Below are positions 1 through 7,693 of a stretch of DNA of 42,429 bases, in pieces. Position 1 is the first letter of the stretch, and each line of letters opens with the position of its first letter. The DNA is taken from contig JACKLW010000021.1 of NCBI GenBank assembly GCA_024235715.1, forward strand, positions 1 to 42,429, read 5' to 3'. The translations under genes and the position numbers were made by a program. The notes beneath the pieces were generated by a model, which saw nothing but the letters and a program-made list of their open reading frames with translations, was not told the DNA's origin and searched no databases. Source of the DNA: Accumulibacter sp. GTDB lineage: Bacteria; Pseudomonadota; Gammaproteobacteria; Burkholderiales; Rhodocyclaceae.

Positions 1-2
1 TT

Positions 3-155
3 AGCGATGGCAGCGGGAGCGGGTCAACGTACGCGTACACCAGTGGTAGCCTCACCATTGAGAAGCGGGACGCAGGTGTACCGGAGCCGGGCATACTGGC
101 CTTGATGGCCTTGGGTTTGCTGGGTGTAGCCGGCCGCGGCCGCGCAAGCTGCTAA
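3..155 (+). CDS. PEP-CTERM sorting domain protein, C-terminal end (5' part outside window)
   Basis: An open frame enters from the left edge and stops with TAA at 153-155. The visible 50 residues are a Ser/Gly/Thr-rich stretch, then V-PEP, a hydrophobic helix (ILALMALGLLGV) and a short basic tail with RGR. This tripartite end (PEP motif, transmembrane helix, Arg cluster) is the known signal for exosortase processing of exported surface proteins, usually linked to exopolysaccharide. The N-terminal domain is not visible, so the function of the mature protein cannot be told. A second PEP-CTERM gene lies at the other end of the window. Confidence 0.85.
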   Translation, partial: SDGSGSGSTYAYTSGSLTIEKRDAGVPEPGILALMALGLLGVAGRGRASC

Positions 156-173
156 GCAGCAATTCACTCGAAG

Positions 174-200
174 AACGCGCTCTCGAGCTGGTGCGTTTTT
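174..200 (+). terminator. Weak candidate terminator after PEP-CTERM gene
   Basis: AACGC (174-178) can pair with GCGTT (193-197), and the right arm runs into a T tract (196-200). The stem is short and the loop long, so this is only a possible intrinsic terminator about 20 nt after the stop codon. Confidence 0.25.
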
Positions 201-246
201 CTTCTCGTTGTTTTCGGGTAGATGTCAAAGCAGCTGTCGCCTGAGC

Positions 247-702
247 TCATGCTGCCATTGGCATACTCTTGCTGCTAGTCGTGACAGCCGCCACGACGCC
301 ATCTCGCTCCGGGTTGAGCGTCACGGCAGCGACGGGTGACCAGTTCCGGGTGTGTCGACTCCAGTGCGCCCGGTGCTTCGCACGGGCTTCGTGGAAGAGC
401 GAGTGCCGGGCCGCCGGGAGGGCCTCGTCGTCGCCGGCATGACGTTGCTCTGGCGCGACATGCCGAATGCCGCTATGGCGCTGCTCCGTGTTGTACCAGC
501 GCACGAAGTCGCTGCCCCAGAGGCGTCCCTGGTCGATGTTCTCGAAACCCCGTGCCGGGAATTCCGGTCGGTGCTTCGCGGTGTGGACGAGCGCCTCGGC
601 ATAGACGTTGTCGTCGGACACGCGCGGTCGCGAGTAATACGGTTTGATGCCCGGCCAATGCAGCATCGCCAGGAGAGTGGTGGCCTTCAGGGTTTCCACC
701 AC
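247..702 (-). mobile_element. IS3-family transposase (OrfB) remnant, C-terminal part only
   Basis: The minus-strand frame encodes the C-terminal third of an IS3-family DDE transposase (rve integrase core). Typical blocks are YYSRPRVSDDN followed by the last catalytic acidic residue in YAEAL, then HRPEFP and FVRWYNTEQRHSGI, and the usual tail with TRNWSP. The upstream part with the first two catalytic Asp residues and OrfA is absent: recognisable similarity starts around ATTLLAML, and the DNA just upstream (about 697 on) reads as unrelated coding sequence on the other strand. The element is therefore a truncated, inactive relic. Terminal inverted repeats were not identified, so the exact boundaries are uncertain. 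Confidence 0.8.
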
Positions 703-848
703 GTCAGACCTTGAACGCCAGATTCCTACGGAAAACCGACGCCGTCAGCAACTTGAACGAACCGAGCAAGAAGTCCCTGGAGGAAGCGATGATGGGGCGT
801 ATCGTTGGCGAAGCGAAGTTGGTCGGCACCTATCAGAAGTGGCGCTGA
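697..848 (+). other. Orphan coding fragment next to the IS remnant
   Basis: On the plus strand a frame ending in TGA at 846-848 reads like the tail of a real protein (it includes KKSLEEAMMGRIVGEAKLVG, then TYQKW), with normal amino acid balance rather than the Arg/Pro/Ala bias of shadow frames here. It has no start: the frame runs back into the IS remnant at about 697. The simplest reading is the 3' end of a gene whose 5' part was removed or displaced by the insertion. No family was recognised. Confidence 0.35.
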
Positions 849-973
849 TCTCGCCTGGCACGAACAGCCTGCTCGCTGGCTCGTTTCGCATCGTGGATTT
901 CACGGGGCAAAGAGATGCGGCGTATCGTGTGCCGATGGCGGGGCGCCTGTCCCGAGGGGATTGCACTCGGCGC

Positions 974-997
974 ATGGCGCAGCCGGATCTGCGCCAT
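974..997 (-). terminator. Hairpin downstream of the LysR gene (no T tract)
   Basis: ATGGCGCAG (974-982) and CTGCGCCAT (989-997) form a perfect 9-bp stem with a 6-nt loop, 32 nt past the stop of the minus-strand LysR gene. No T run follows on either strand, so it could be a Rho-assisted stop or a transcript-stabilising structure rather than a classic terminator. Confidence 0.35.
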
Positions 998-1029
998 CGC
1001 CGTCCCACGCAGAGAATCTCCCACAGGCG

Positions 1030-1941
1030 CTATGCCGGCCATGCCTGCATCCGGAAAGCGTCGGCAAGAAAATCGATCAGCAGGCGGACCTTTGGCGCGA
1101 CCAGCCTGCGCGAGGGGTAAACCGCGTACACGCCGAGTTCGATCGAACGGTAGGCCGGCAACAACTCGACCAGGGTTCCCGCGATCAGGTCCCGGCCGAC
1201 GAGGAAGGAGGGCTGCAGCACGATGCCCTGATGGCGCAGGGCCGCCACCCGGCAGGTGTCGCCGTTGTTGGTACGCAGGCGCGGCGACACCTTCACCGAC
1301 ACCACACCTTGTGGTCCGGTGAACGCCCAGTTGTCGCCCATCGAGAACAGGCTGTAGGCCAGCACCTCGTGCTGCGCCAGTTCTGCCGGATGTGCCGGCA
1401 TACCGCGCTTGCGCAGGTAGGTGGGTGACGCACACAACACCAGGCGCGTCGAGGTGAGCCGGCGGCTGATCAGTGTCGAGTTGGGCAGGCGCGCGATGCG
1501 CACCGCCATGTCGAAGCCTTCGTCGACCAGGTCCACCACGCGGTCGGCCAGGGTCACGTCCAGCGTCACTCTCGGGTGCAGGGCCATGAACTCGACCCAC
1601 AGCGGCGCCAGGTGCAAGCGGCCGAAAGTGACGGGGACGTTGATGCGCAGGATTCCCGTCGCCTCGCCGCTGACCGAGGTGATTTCGGCTTCCGCCTCCT
1701 CGAGGCTGGCGAGCAGTTCCTCGCAACGGGCGTGGAAGACCTCGCCCTCGGCCGTCAACGACAACTTGCGGGTCGTGCGGTGCATCAGGCGCACTCCCAG
1801 TCGCGACTCCAGATCTGCCACGTGACGCGATACCGCAGCCTTGGACATCGCGAGCGCGTCGGCAGCGCCGACAAAGCTGCCGGCGTCGATTACGGCGACG
1901 AAAACCCGCATGGCTTCGAATCGGTCCATTTGTCTCGACAT
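1030..1941 (-). CDS. LysR-family transcriptional regulator
   Basis: About 300 aa, the usual LysR length. The N-terminal winged helix-turn-helix covers about residues 8-65 (AMRVFVAVIDAGSF, AAVSRHVADLESRLGVRL, TRKLSLTAEG), followed by the periplasmic-binding-like effector domain (about 95-300) with the VTLADRVVDLVDEGFDMAVR block of the CrgA/DsdC-like subgroup. Two starts are possible: ATG at 1939-1941, or in-frame ATG at 1927-1929 giving MDRFEAM, which matches the common start of this subgroup and has a GAG-containing stretch upstream; I favour the second. It is divergent from doxX and the dioxygenase gene, which are its likely targets. The inducer is unknown. Confidence 0.92.
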   Translation of the reverse strand: MSRQMDRFEAMRVFVAVIDAGSFVGAADALAMSKAAVSRHVADLESRLGVRLMHRTTRKLSLTAEGEVFHARCEELLASLEEAEAEITSVSGEATGILRINVPVTFGRLHLAPLWVEFMALHPRVTLDVTLADRVVDLVDEGFDMAVRIARLPNSTLISRRLTSTRLVLCASPTYLRKRGMPAHPAELAQHEVLAYSLFSMGDNWAFTGPQGVVSVKVSPRLRTNNGDTCRVAALRHQGIVLQPSFLVGRDLIAGTLVELLPAYRSIELGVYAVYPSRRLVAPKVRLLIDFLADAFRMQAWPA

Positions 1942-1964
1942 ATGGAACAGTGAGTCGCATTAAA

Positions 1965-1998
1965 GCATGTTTATCTATGCAGTCGCAACTTCTACAAT
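1965..1998 (+). promoter_or_regulatory. Candidate doxX promoter overlapping a palindrome
   Basis: TACAAT (1993-1998) is a good -10 element; 17 nt upstream is a weak -35-like TTTATC (1970-1975). The -35 lies inside an inverted repeat GCAT-N8-ATGC (1965-1980), a plausible contact site for the divergent LysR regulator. This is pattern reading only. Confidence 0.4.
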
Positions 1999-2035
1999 CC
2001 GCCCATCGATCAACAACCCTTGTCCGGAGCACACC

Positions 2036-2497
2036 ATGAGCACAGCCAAAACCACTTCCACGCTGCAACGCGTCGTCGGCACCAACGCCGGCTACGGCGC
2101 GCTGGCCCTGCGCATTCCCGTGGGCATCATCTTCGCCGCCCACGGCGCGCAGAAGCTGTTCGGCGCCTTTGGCGGCTACGGCCTCGAGGGCACAGCCCAG
2201 TTCATGGATTCGCTCGGCCTGACGCCGGGCTACCTGATGGCCTTGCTGGCGGGCAGCGCCGAGTTTTTCGGCGGTCTGGCCCTGATCGTCGGGCTGCTGG
2301 TCCGTCCCGCCGCAGCGGCCCTGGCCTTCGCGATGCTCGTCGCGATCTTCAGCGCGCATATCGACAAGGGCCTGTTCATGGCCAACAACGGCTACGAATT
2401 CGCCCTGGCGCTGCTGGCCGCATCGGTATCGCTGCTGATGGGCGGCGCCGGTCGACTGTCGGTGGATGCCGCGTTGGCCGCGCGCGGTGCGCGCTGA
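2036..2497 (+). CDS. DoxX family membrane protein
   Basis: Start chosen at ATG 2036 because CCGGAG lies about 8 nt upstream; a longer frame from 1967 would run through the promoter. The 153-aa product has four hydrophobic segments (about residues 20-40, 63-85, 90-110, 120-140) and the DoxX/YphA signature GIIFAAHGAQKLFGAFGGYG near the first helix. DoxX-family inner-membrane proteins are small and mostly uncharacterised; some act in redox or sulfur-related membrane reactions. The gene is followed after 40 nt by a LigB-type dioxygenase, so they are probably co-transcribed and controlled by the divergent LysR protein. Confidence 0.88.
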   Translation: MSTAKTTSTLQRVVGTNAGYGALALRIPVGIIFAAHGAQKLFGAFGGYGLEGTAQFMDSLGLTPGYLMALLAGSAEFFGGLALIVGLLVRPAAAALAFAMLVAIFSAHIDKGLFMANNGYEFALALLAASVSLLMGGAGRLSVDAALAARGAR

Positions 2498-2537
2498 ACG
2501 GCGCCGCCCGAATACCGACGCGACCAGGAGCGACACC

Positions 2538-3398
2538 ATGATCGGTCTACCCAGTGTGTTCGTCTCGCACGGCGCACCCAGCTTCGCGATCGAGCCCGGT
2601 CTGTCCGGGCCGCGATTGACAGCCCTGGGCCGCGAACTGCCCAAACCCCGCGCGGTGCTGATCGTTTCGCCGCACTGGATGACGCCGAGTCCGCAGGTCG
2701 GGATGGTGGAAAGACCCAGGACGATTCACGACTTCGGTGGCTTCGACCCGGCGCTGTACGAGATCGACTACCCGGTGGACGGTCACCCGCAGCTGGCGCG
2801 TCGCACGCTCGATCTGCTGTACCAAGCCGGCTGGTCGCCGCGGCCGGACGAGCGCCGCGGTCTGGATCACGGCGCCTGGGTGCCGATGTTGCACCTCTAC
2901 CCCGAGGCCGACGTGCCCGTTTTCCAGGTCTCGCTACCGTCACGACTGGACGCCGATTCGGCCTGGGCCTTCGGTCGGACGCTCGCGCCGCTTGCCGGCG
3001 ACGGGGTGTTGATCGTCGGTTCGGGCAGCCTGACGCACAACCTCTACGATCTCCGTGGCGGCCTTGGCCACCACGCTCACGAAGAGGCCTATGCGGCCGA
3101 GTTCGCCGCCTGGGTTGGCGACGCCGTCGTCACCGGCGACAGCACGCGGCTTCGCCAGACCCTGGCGTTGGCCCCGCATGCGCAACGCGCGCACCCGACC
3201 ACCGAGCATTTCTGGCCACTGCTGGTGGCAGCTGGCGCGGCAGCCACGTCGTTGCCGGCGACGGTGATCGAAGGCGGCATCACGCACGGCGTGCTGGCGA
3301 TGGACTGCTTCGTCTTCGGAAGTGCCGGCCACGAAGGCCGTGGGGACCGGTCGATAAATATTGGCAGCATGCCTTTGCATGCCTCGATCAACCCATGA
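2538..3398 (+). CDS. LigB/YgiD-type extradiol ring-cleavage dioxygenase (4,5-DOPA dioxygenase family)
   Basis: Start ATG 2538 has AGGAG 7 nt upstream. The 286-aa protein begins LPSVFVSHGAPSFAIE, the YgiD/LigB-like start with the first metal-binding His (SHGAP), continues with VSPHWMT (second His), LDHGAWVPM (third conserved His) and a GSGSLTHNL block. These are the zinc/iron ligands and active-site histidines of class III extradiol dioxygenases such as 4,5-DOPA dioxygenase. It probably opens a catechol-type ring; the substrate cannot be read from sequence. The family core ends near VLAMDCFVFGS; about 25 further residues look like read-through into spacer after loss of an original stop. Confidence 0.88.
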   Translation: MIGLPSVFVSHGAPSFAIEPGLSGPRLTALGRELPKPRAVLIVSPHWMTPSPQVGMVERPRTIHDFGGFDPALYEIDYPVDGHPQLARRTLDLLYQAGWSPRPDERRGLDHGAWVPMLHLYPEADVPVFQVSLPSRLDADSAWAFGRTLAPLAGDGVLIVGSGSLTHNLYDLRGGLGHHAHEEAYAAEFAAWVGDAVVTGDSTRLRQTLALAPHAQRAHPTTEHFWPLLVAAGAAATSLPATVIEGGITHGVLAMDCFVFGSAGHEGRGDRSINIGSMPLHASINP

Positions 3399-3925
3399 CG
3401 CGCACCCCTTGAGACTGCCGGTGAACCGACACCGAGGAGGTTCTCGCTCATGTAACGCATCAAGTAGCGTTTCTGACTGCGGTGGCCGGTTGCGACCGGC
3501 ACATGGTTGCTGGCCGATACGTTCGCGCCGGCCAGCCTGACCGCCGCCACGTCCTTGTCTGAAACCCCGCCGCCGGACTCGACCGCCGTGCCGGCCGCGT
3601 TGAACGTGTCACCTTGCACAAGCAGCAGAACGGTTATCGTGTTCTGCGGCTGACGGTTAAGGGTGAGCCGGAATTGACCTCTTTGATCGGGCACGCCGCC
3701 GTCGTTTCTCCCGGCGAAACCGCTTCGTCTTTCGGCGCCAGTGTCACCGATCACGGGGACGACCGGCAGTTTCGCGCCGTATCCCTTGGAGTTTCGCCGC
3801 CGACCACTTTGCCGGCGTCGAGCGTTGCCTCGGTTCCGGCATGGTCAGGGGGATTGGCCCGGTCCATGGCGGCACGCTGGCCGGGTTAAGATTGTGCCCT
3901 TCACCGACAATGGACAGGCCGACAC
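3399..3925. other. Gene-free stretch between dioxygenase and HtrA genes
   Basis: I find no gene I can support. A minus-strand frame (3089-3754) reads plausibly between about 3430 and 3700 (for example ITVLLLVQGDTFNAAGTAV), but it continues antisense into the dioxygenase gene, has no ribosome-binding site and matches no family I know; it may be a remnant. The HtrA promoter should lie near 3880-3920 but no clear pair of hexamers was seen. Confidence 0.5.
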
Positions 3926-5056
3926 GTGACACAGACGACTGATCCCTTCCTGCGCCGCCTGCGCTGGATCACCTGGGCGCTGATGCTGCTGACCGTCGTC
4001 TGGTATGCGCTGCCCTGGCTGGAGCGCTACGTCATCAGTCGCACTGCCGAACCGCGGCCGATCGCGGCCCGCGGCGAGCTGGCGGCGGATGAGCAGACGA
4101 CGATCGAGATCTTCGAGCGGACCAGCCCCTCGGTCGTGTTCATCAGCACCCGTCAGCGGGTGCGGGACTTGTGGACCCGCAACGTGTTCAGCGTGCCGCG
4201 TGGCAACGGCTCGGGCTTCGTCTGGGACAGCCTGGGACACGTGGTCACCAACAACCACGTCATCGAGGGCGCGTCGGAGGCGACGGTGCGGCTGAACGAC
4301 GGCCGCAGCTACAGTGCCGTGCGGGTCGGCGCGAGTCCCGCCCATGATCTGGCTGTGTTGCGCATCAGCGTGCCTTTCGACCTGCCCCCGCCGGTGCCGG
4401 TCGGGAGCAGTGGCGACCTCAGGGTCGGCCAGAAGGTGTTCGCCATCGGCAACCCTTTCGGCCTCGATTACACCCTGACCAGCGGCCTGGTGTCCGCGCT
4501 CGACCGGTCGCTCGAGGAGAAGGACGGCGTGGTGATCGAGCACCTGATCCAGACCGATGCGGCGATCAACCCCGGCAACTCGGGCGGTCCTCTGCTCGAC
4601 AGCGCCGGACGCCTGATCGGGATCAATACCGCGATCTACAGCCCCTCCGGGGCCTACGCGGGGATCGGTTTCGCGGTGCCGGCGGACACCGTCAACCGCG
4701 TCGTGCCCCAGCTGATCGCCAGGGGGCGCTACCTGCGGCCGGGCATGGGCATCGCCGTCGACCAGAACATCAATCGTCTGGTCACCGAGCGCCTGGGCGT
4801 CGCGGGTGTGCTGGTGCTGAGTGTGACGCCCGGCTCGGCCGCCGAGGCGGCAGGACTGCGGCCGACCCGCGTGGACAGTCGCGGCGATATCGTTCCGGGT
4901 GACATCATCCTGGCGGTTGCGGGCCGACCGGTAGACACCGTCGCCGCCCTGTTCTCTGTGCTCGATGGGCAGCGCATCGGCGAACGGGTGGTCCTGCGCA
5001 TCTGGCGCGACGGCAGTGCGCTGGATGTCCCCGTCGTGCTGCAGGCCGAAGGCTGA
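3926..5056 (+). CDS. Membrane-anchored HtrA/DegS-like serine protease
   Basis: A 376-aa trypsin-like HtrA protease. Residues about 14-32 form one transmembrane anchor, so the protease faces the periplasm. The catalytic triad is visible: His111 (TNNHVI), Asp141 (HDLAVL) and Ser219 in GNSGGP. One PDZ domain follows (about 280-372, with GVLVLSVTPGSAAEAAGLRP and GDIILAVAGRPV). One anchor, one PDZ domain and no signal cleavage resemble DegS more than DegP/DegQ; DegS-type enzymes start the envelope-stress sigma-E cascade, though no rseA or rpoE is present here. Start is GTG at 3926; no strong Shine-Dalgarno is seen. A loose hairpin (5046-5075) overlaps the stop codon. Confidence 0.92.
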   Translation: MTQTTDPFLRRLRWITWALMLLTVVWYALPWLERYVISRTAEPRPIAARGELAADEQTTIEIFERTSPSVVFISTRQRVRDLWTRNVFSVPRGNGSGFVWDSLGHVVTNNHVIEGASEATVRLNDGRSYSAVRVGASPAHDLAVLRISVPFDLPPPVPVGSSGDLRVGQKVFAIGNPFGLDYTLTSGLVSALDRSLEEKDGVVIEHLIQTDAAINPGNSGGPLLDSAGRLIGINTAIYSPSGAYAGIGFAVPADTVNRVVPQLIARGRYLRPGMGIAVDQNINRLVTERLGVAGVLVLSVTPGSAAEAAGLRPTRVDSRGDIVPGDIILAVAGRPVDTVAALFSVLDGQRIGERVVLRIWRDGSALDVPVVLQAEG

Positions 5057-5881
5057 GCCTGTGGCCAGCTTTCGGGATGGCGCCGCCGCTTTTTCGCGGG
5101 TTGGACCGTGACGCCGAACGCACTACCGCTGGTCCTGGCCGGCTCGCGCGCGAGCGGCTGACTCTCTGGACAGTGGTACGCGAACTGCTGCAGGTGCGGC
5201 TGACACTCGTCTGTGGAGCCGCGCCGCCGAAAAGCCATCTGCTGGCGCCGGGTGTCGCCTGCTCACTGCTGCGCCCGGCTGCACTACCTGCTGATCGACC
5301 TGGCGCCCGATGCGTATGCCGACGGGCGACCAGGTCTACAAGGACGACGTGGCGGGCCCGATGCCGCGGGCGATTCACCAACTCATCGCACGCCTCGATC
5401 TGCCCGACGAGCCGCTGGCTGTACTCGCCGCGTTCGCCGCTCAACCGGTTCACCCGGCGGCGCCGCATGCGGGTCGTGCCGCGCAATCCGGAGGGCACGC
5501 CGTGCGGCGAGGCGGGATCCACCGGCGTCCGCGGCGACGCGGATGTCCAGCGTCCGGGTCATGCCGAGATGCGTGACCGTGGCAAGAGCAGTGTCGGCGC
5601 CTACAGCCTCCGAGGCTACGCCGTTGCGGGGGAAGCAGCGCCGCCGGCGCCCGGAAAGCGGCATCGACCGCCGACCGCCACCCGCCCGAAGGTGGTGCGC
5701 AGACGATCGGGGCGGGCGCCGGCGCGGACCACCGGCACCGGTCCCGCCAGCCAGAAGCGTACCCTGGGGTTGTCAACCTCCATCGCGTCTGATCCGCCGC
5801 ATGCGGCGCCGCATGATGCGCAGCGCCGGAGCCTGCGCGTTCCGGGCGTCGTCGAGGCCTCGAACGCCGCTCAACTGGCGC
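5057..5881. other. Gene-free or degenerate stretch
   Basis: Several frames are open on both strands because the DNA is very GC-rich, but none has a ribosome-binding site, a recognisable domain or a normal composition; most are Arg/Pro/Ala-rich. Short segments (for example minus strand near 5560-5640, TALATVTHLGMTRTLDIRV) look protein-like but are broken by frame changes. The region is best read as decayed coding DNA. Near its start a 9-bp imperfect stem (CCGAAGGCT with AGCTTTCGG, 5046-5075) could end the HtrA transcript. Confidence 0.5.
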
Positions 5882-6061
5882 ATGCCTTTCGGCAAGTACA
5901 ACGACAAGGGCCGCCTGATCGCGGATCTGCCGGGGAACTGCCCGAGCTCGTTTGCACGCGCGGGCGTTCCGCCGGGCGAGCGCGGCCAGCTTCTCGCGCT
6001 GATGCACGAACTCGACGATAACGGCTGGTCTGAGTTGCCGCAGCCGTTGCGGCAGCGCCGA
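5882..6061 (+). pseudogene. DUF3820-like small protein gene, apparently decaying
   Basis: From ATG 5882 the frame reads MPFGKYNDKGRLIADLPGN, then RAGVPPGERGQLLALMHELD and a final LPQPLRQR. This is the layout of DUF3820 proteins (MPFGK..G..L.DLP ... G.LG.LL.LM.E....GL), small proteins of about 70 aa of unknown role. Two things suggest decay: the usual aromatic block after DLP is replaced by CPSSFA, and no stop follows the family's end, so the frame stays open to 6457 by running antisense through the next gene. No ribosome-binding site is evident. The family call is moderately secure; whether it is still expressed is not. Confidence 0.5.
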
Positions 6062-6085
6062 GAGCCTGTCCGCCGCCGCAATGCG

Positions 6086-6328
6086 TCAGGGCAGGAGGAG
6101 CGCCTGGGCCTGTTCCCGCCAGTAGGCCAATGCTTCGAAGTAGCCTTGCCAGACGCACCCGTTGCAGCCGCGACCGCAACAGGTCGTCGGCACGGGCGGT
6201 GGCGGACGCAGGCTGAGTTGCCGTTCCTCGAGCAAGGCTTTGATTTGGTGGACGAGCGCCTGTGCGGTGAGCAGGTCGTGCATGGGCAGACGGAAAGGGT
6301 CGGGAGGCGGTTGCGTTTTCGGCATCAT
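6086..6328 (-). CDS. Small OXLD1-like cysteine motif protein (oxidoreductase-like, N-terminal domain family)
   Basis: An 80-aa protein starting with ATG ATG at 6323-6328. After a leader and an amphipathic helix (LTAQALVHQIKALLEER) it carries PPPVPTTCCGRGCNGCVW followed by GYFEAL. The CCG.GC..CVW..YF signature defines the oxidoreductase-like N-terminal domain family (PF09791), found in small bacterial proteins and the mitochondrial protein OXLD1. The four cysteines could bind a metal or a cluster; the biochemical role is unknown. A longer in-frame extension upstream is low-complexity and not supported. No strong ribosome-binding site is visible. Confidence 0.75.
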   Translation of the reverse strand: MMPKTQPPPDPFRLPMHDLLTAQALVHQIKALLEERQLSLRPPPPVPTTCCGRGCNGCVWQGYFEALAYWREQAQALLLP

Positions 6329-6673
6329 GGTTTCAGGATGATGTTTTGCAGGCCGCCTTCTCTCGACGACGGCGTTGGCTTCGTTGCTTCGCGTGCGTCC
6401 GCTTCCTGCCATCTGTCGCTGCTGCAAGCCGGATTCCGTACCGGCGCTTCCGGATGAACAGCGAGACAGCCGAGGAGGAAGGGCAATGGCATAGGGTCGC
6501 CTGCATGATCGGCGGTGTTCGGACGGATATCGGGAAACGTGCTGTCTGTTCCATACAAGTATCAACAAGAAACAGAAGTGGCTGATGGAAAGAAGATAAG
6601 ACGGTGCTACGTCAGCATGGAAGACGAATGATATCAGCATTGCACGAAGTTTTTTCCTGGCCCGTGGCGAGCG
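6329..6673. other. Gene-free stretch before the sapC remnant
   Basis: Short antisense frames here are Arg/Ser-rich and unsupported. The base composition becomes more AT-rich (6540-6660), unlike the flanks. The missing 5' part of the SapC gene should lie here but cannot be read in any frame. Confidence 0.5.
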
Positions 6674-7324
6674 GTGGTGCTGGGGGCGCTCAGGGATCAG
6701 AACCTTTACCTGACGTCCGGCGACAGGTGGAATGCCAAATACATTCCGGCGTTCATTCGGCGTTACCCGTTCGTCTTCTCGTCCAGCGCGGATCGCAAGA
6801 CGCTGACGCTGTGCATCGACGAGTCGCATCCAGGCTTCAACCGCGAGGGCCGCGGCAGCCGCCTCTTCGGCGACGACGCCAAGCCGACGCCCTACGTCGA
6901 CAAGGTGCTCACCTTTCTAAAGGAGTTCCAGGGGCACCTCGAGCGTACCCGGCTGTTCGGCCGCCGCCTCAAGGAGCTGCAACTGCTGCAGCCGATGCAG
7001 GCCAACGTGACGACGCCCTCCGGCGAGCAGATCACGATGGGCAGTTTCCTGGCCGTCAACCGGGAAAAGCTGCGGGCGCTCGACGGCGCGACGCTGGAGA
7101 AACTCGCGCGCAACGACGAACTCGAACTGCTCTACCTGCATCTTGCGTCGATGGGAAATTTCAACGAGGTCAAGGATCGCTTGATCGGCACCGGCGCCGA
7201 CAAGGGCGCGCCCACCGCCGACGCAGCCTCAGCCGAGGCCGACGCGGCTGACGTCCCGGGCGGCGAGGAAAAGGCTGCTCCAGGGTGGCAGCGAAGCCGC
7301 CGCAAGGCGCCCGCGGACGGCTGA
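6674..7324 (+). pseudogene. SapC family protein, 5'-truncated
   Basis: The frame encodes most of a SapC-family protein: ALRDQNLYL, WNAKYIPAFIRRYPFVFS, LTLCIDESHPGFNREGRG, RLKELQLLQPMQANV, GSFLAVNREKLRAL and ELELLYLHLASMGNF are conserved blocks. SapC (PF07277) is named after a Campylobacter S-layer-associated protein; its function is unclear. Family members start with about 55 further residues before VLGLRD. Here the frame upstream of 6674 reaches a TGA at 6629-6631 without those blocks, and the only starts are GTG at 6674 or 6677. The N-terminus is therefore lost, and expression is doubtful. The C-terminal tail after residue 180 is Ala/Asp-rich and variable. Confidence 0.7.
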
Positions 7325-7693
7325 ACGGCGCTGCTGCAACGCACAGGAACGCGCCCGAGCTCACCGGCGGTACCGGGCGAGCAAAGCGTCTCCGGCGACC
7401 ATGCGGACATGCCGTGTCAGTGATGGCCTGCCGATCCAACCCCGCCTGCCAGGCAGGCGGGTTGACCGTTCCCGGCCCGCCCGTGCCAGGGTGGTGAATG
7501 CTTGGCGTTGAGCGAAGGGCTCGTGCTGCCATGCAGGCAGGCGCCTGGTCTTAACGTCAAACCCATAGCCTGCCAGCACTCCCGCAACTTTGCACGTCGC
7601 CAACTGAGATTTCTAGGGTGAACGGTCATTCCCGGGGCGGTTGAGGCGTTACCCCTGGTCGCCGGCCCTTTCCCGTTATTGCCAGACGGCTGG
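7325..7693. other. Gene-free convergent spacer with a perfect hairpin
   Basis: The spacer separates sapC and guaA, which converge. It contains a perfect inverted repeat, CCCGCCTG (7441-7448) and CAGGCGGG (7454-7461) with a 5-nt loop, but no T tract follows on either strand. A shorter stem (GCCAG/CTGGC, 7681-7694) overlaps the guaA stop codon. No gene, tRNA or known RNA was recognised. Confidence 0.5.

Noticed and set aside
833-2644. 603-aa minus-strand open frame
   Set aside because: It overlaps the LysR gene in another frame and runs through doxX; its Arg/Gly/Ala-rich composition is that of a shadow frame in GC-rich DNA.
3089-3754. 221-aa minus-strand frame in the spacer before the HtrA gene
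   Set aside because: Partly antisense to the dioxygenase gene, no ribosome-binding site and no recognised family; kept only as a note in the spacer entry.
5450-6007. 185-aa minus-strand frame
   Set aside because: Extreme Arg/Ala/Pro content and antisense to the DUF3820-like segment; no evidence of function.
7441-7461. Perfect hairpin considered as an intrinsic terminator for sapC
   Set aside because: More than 115 nt past the stop and without a T tract; recorded only as a structure in the spacer.
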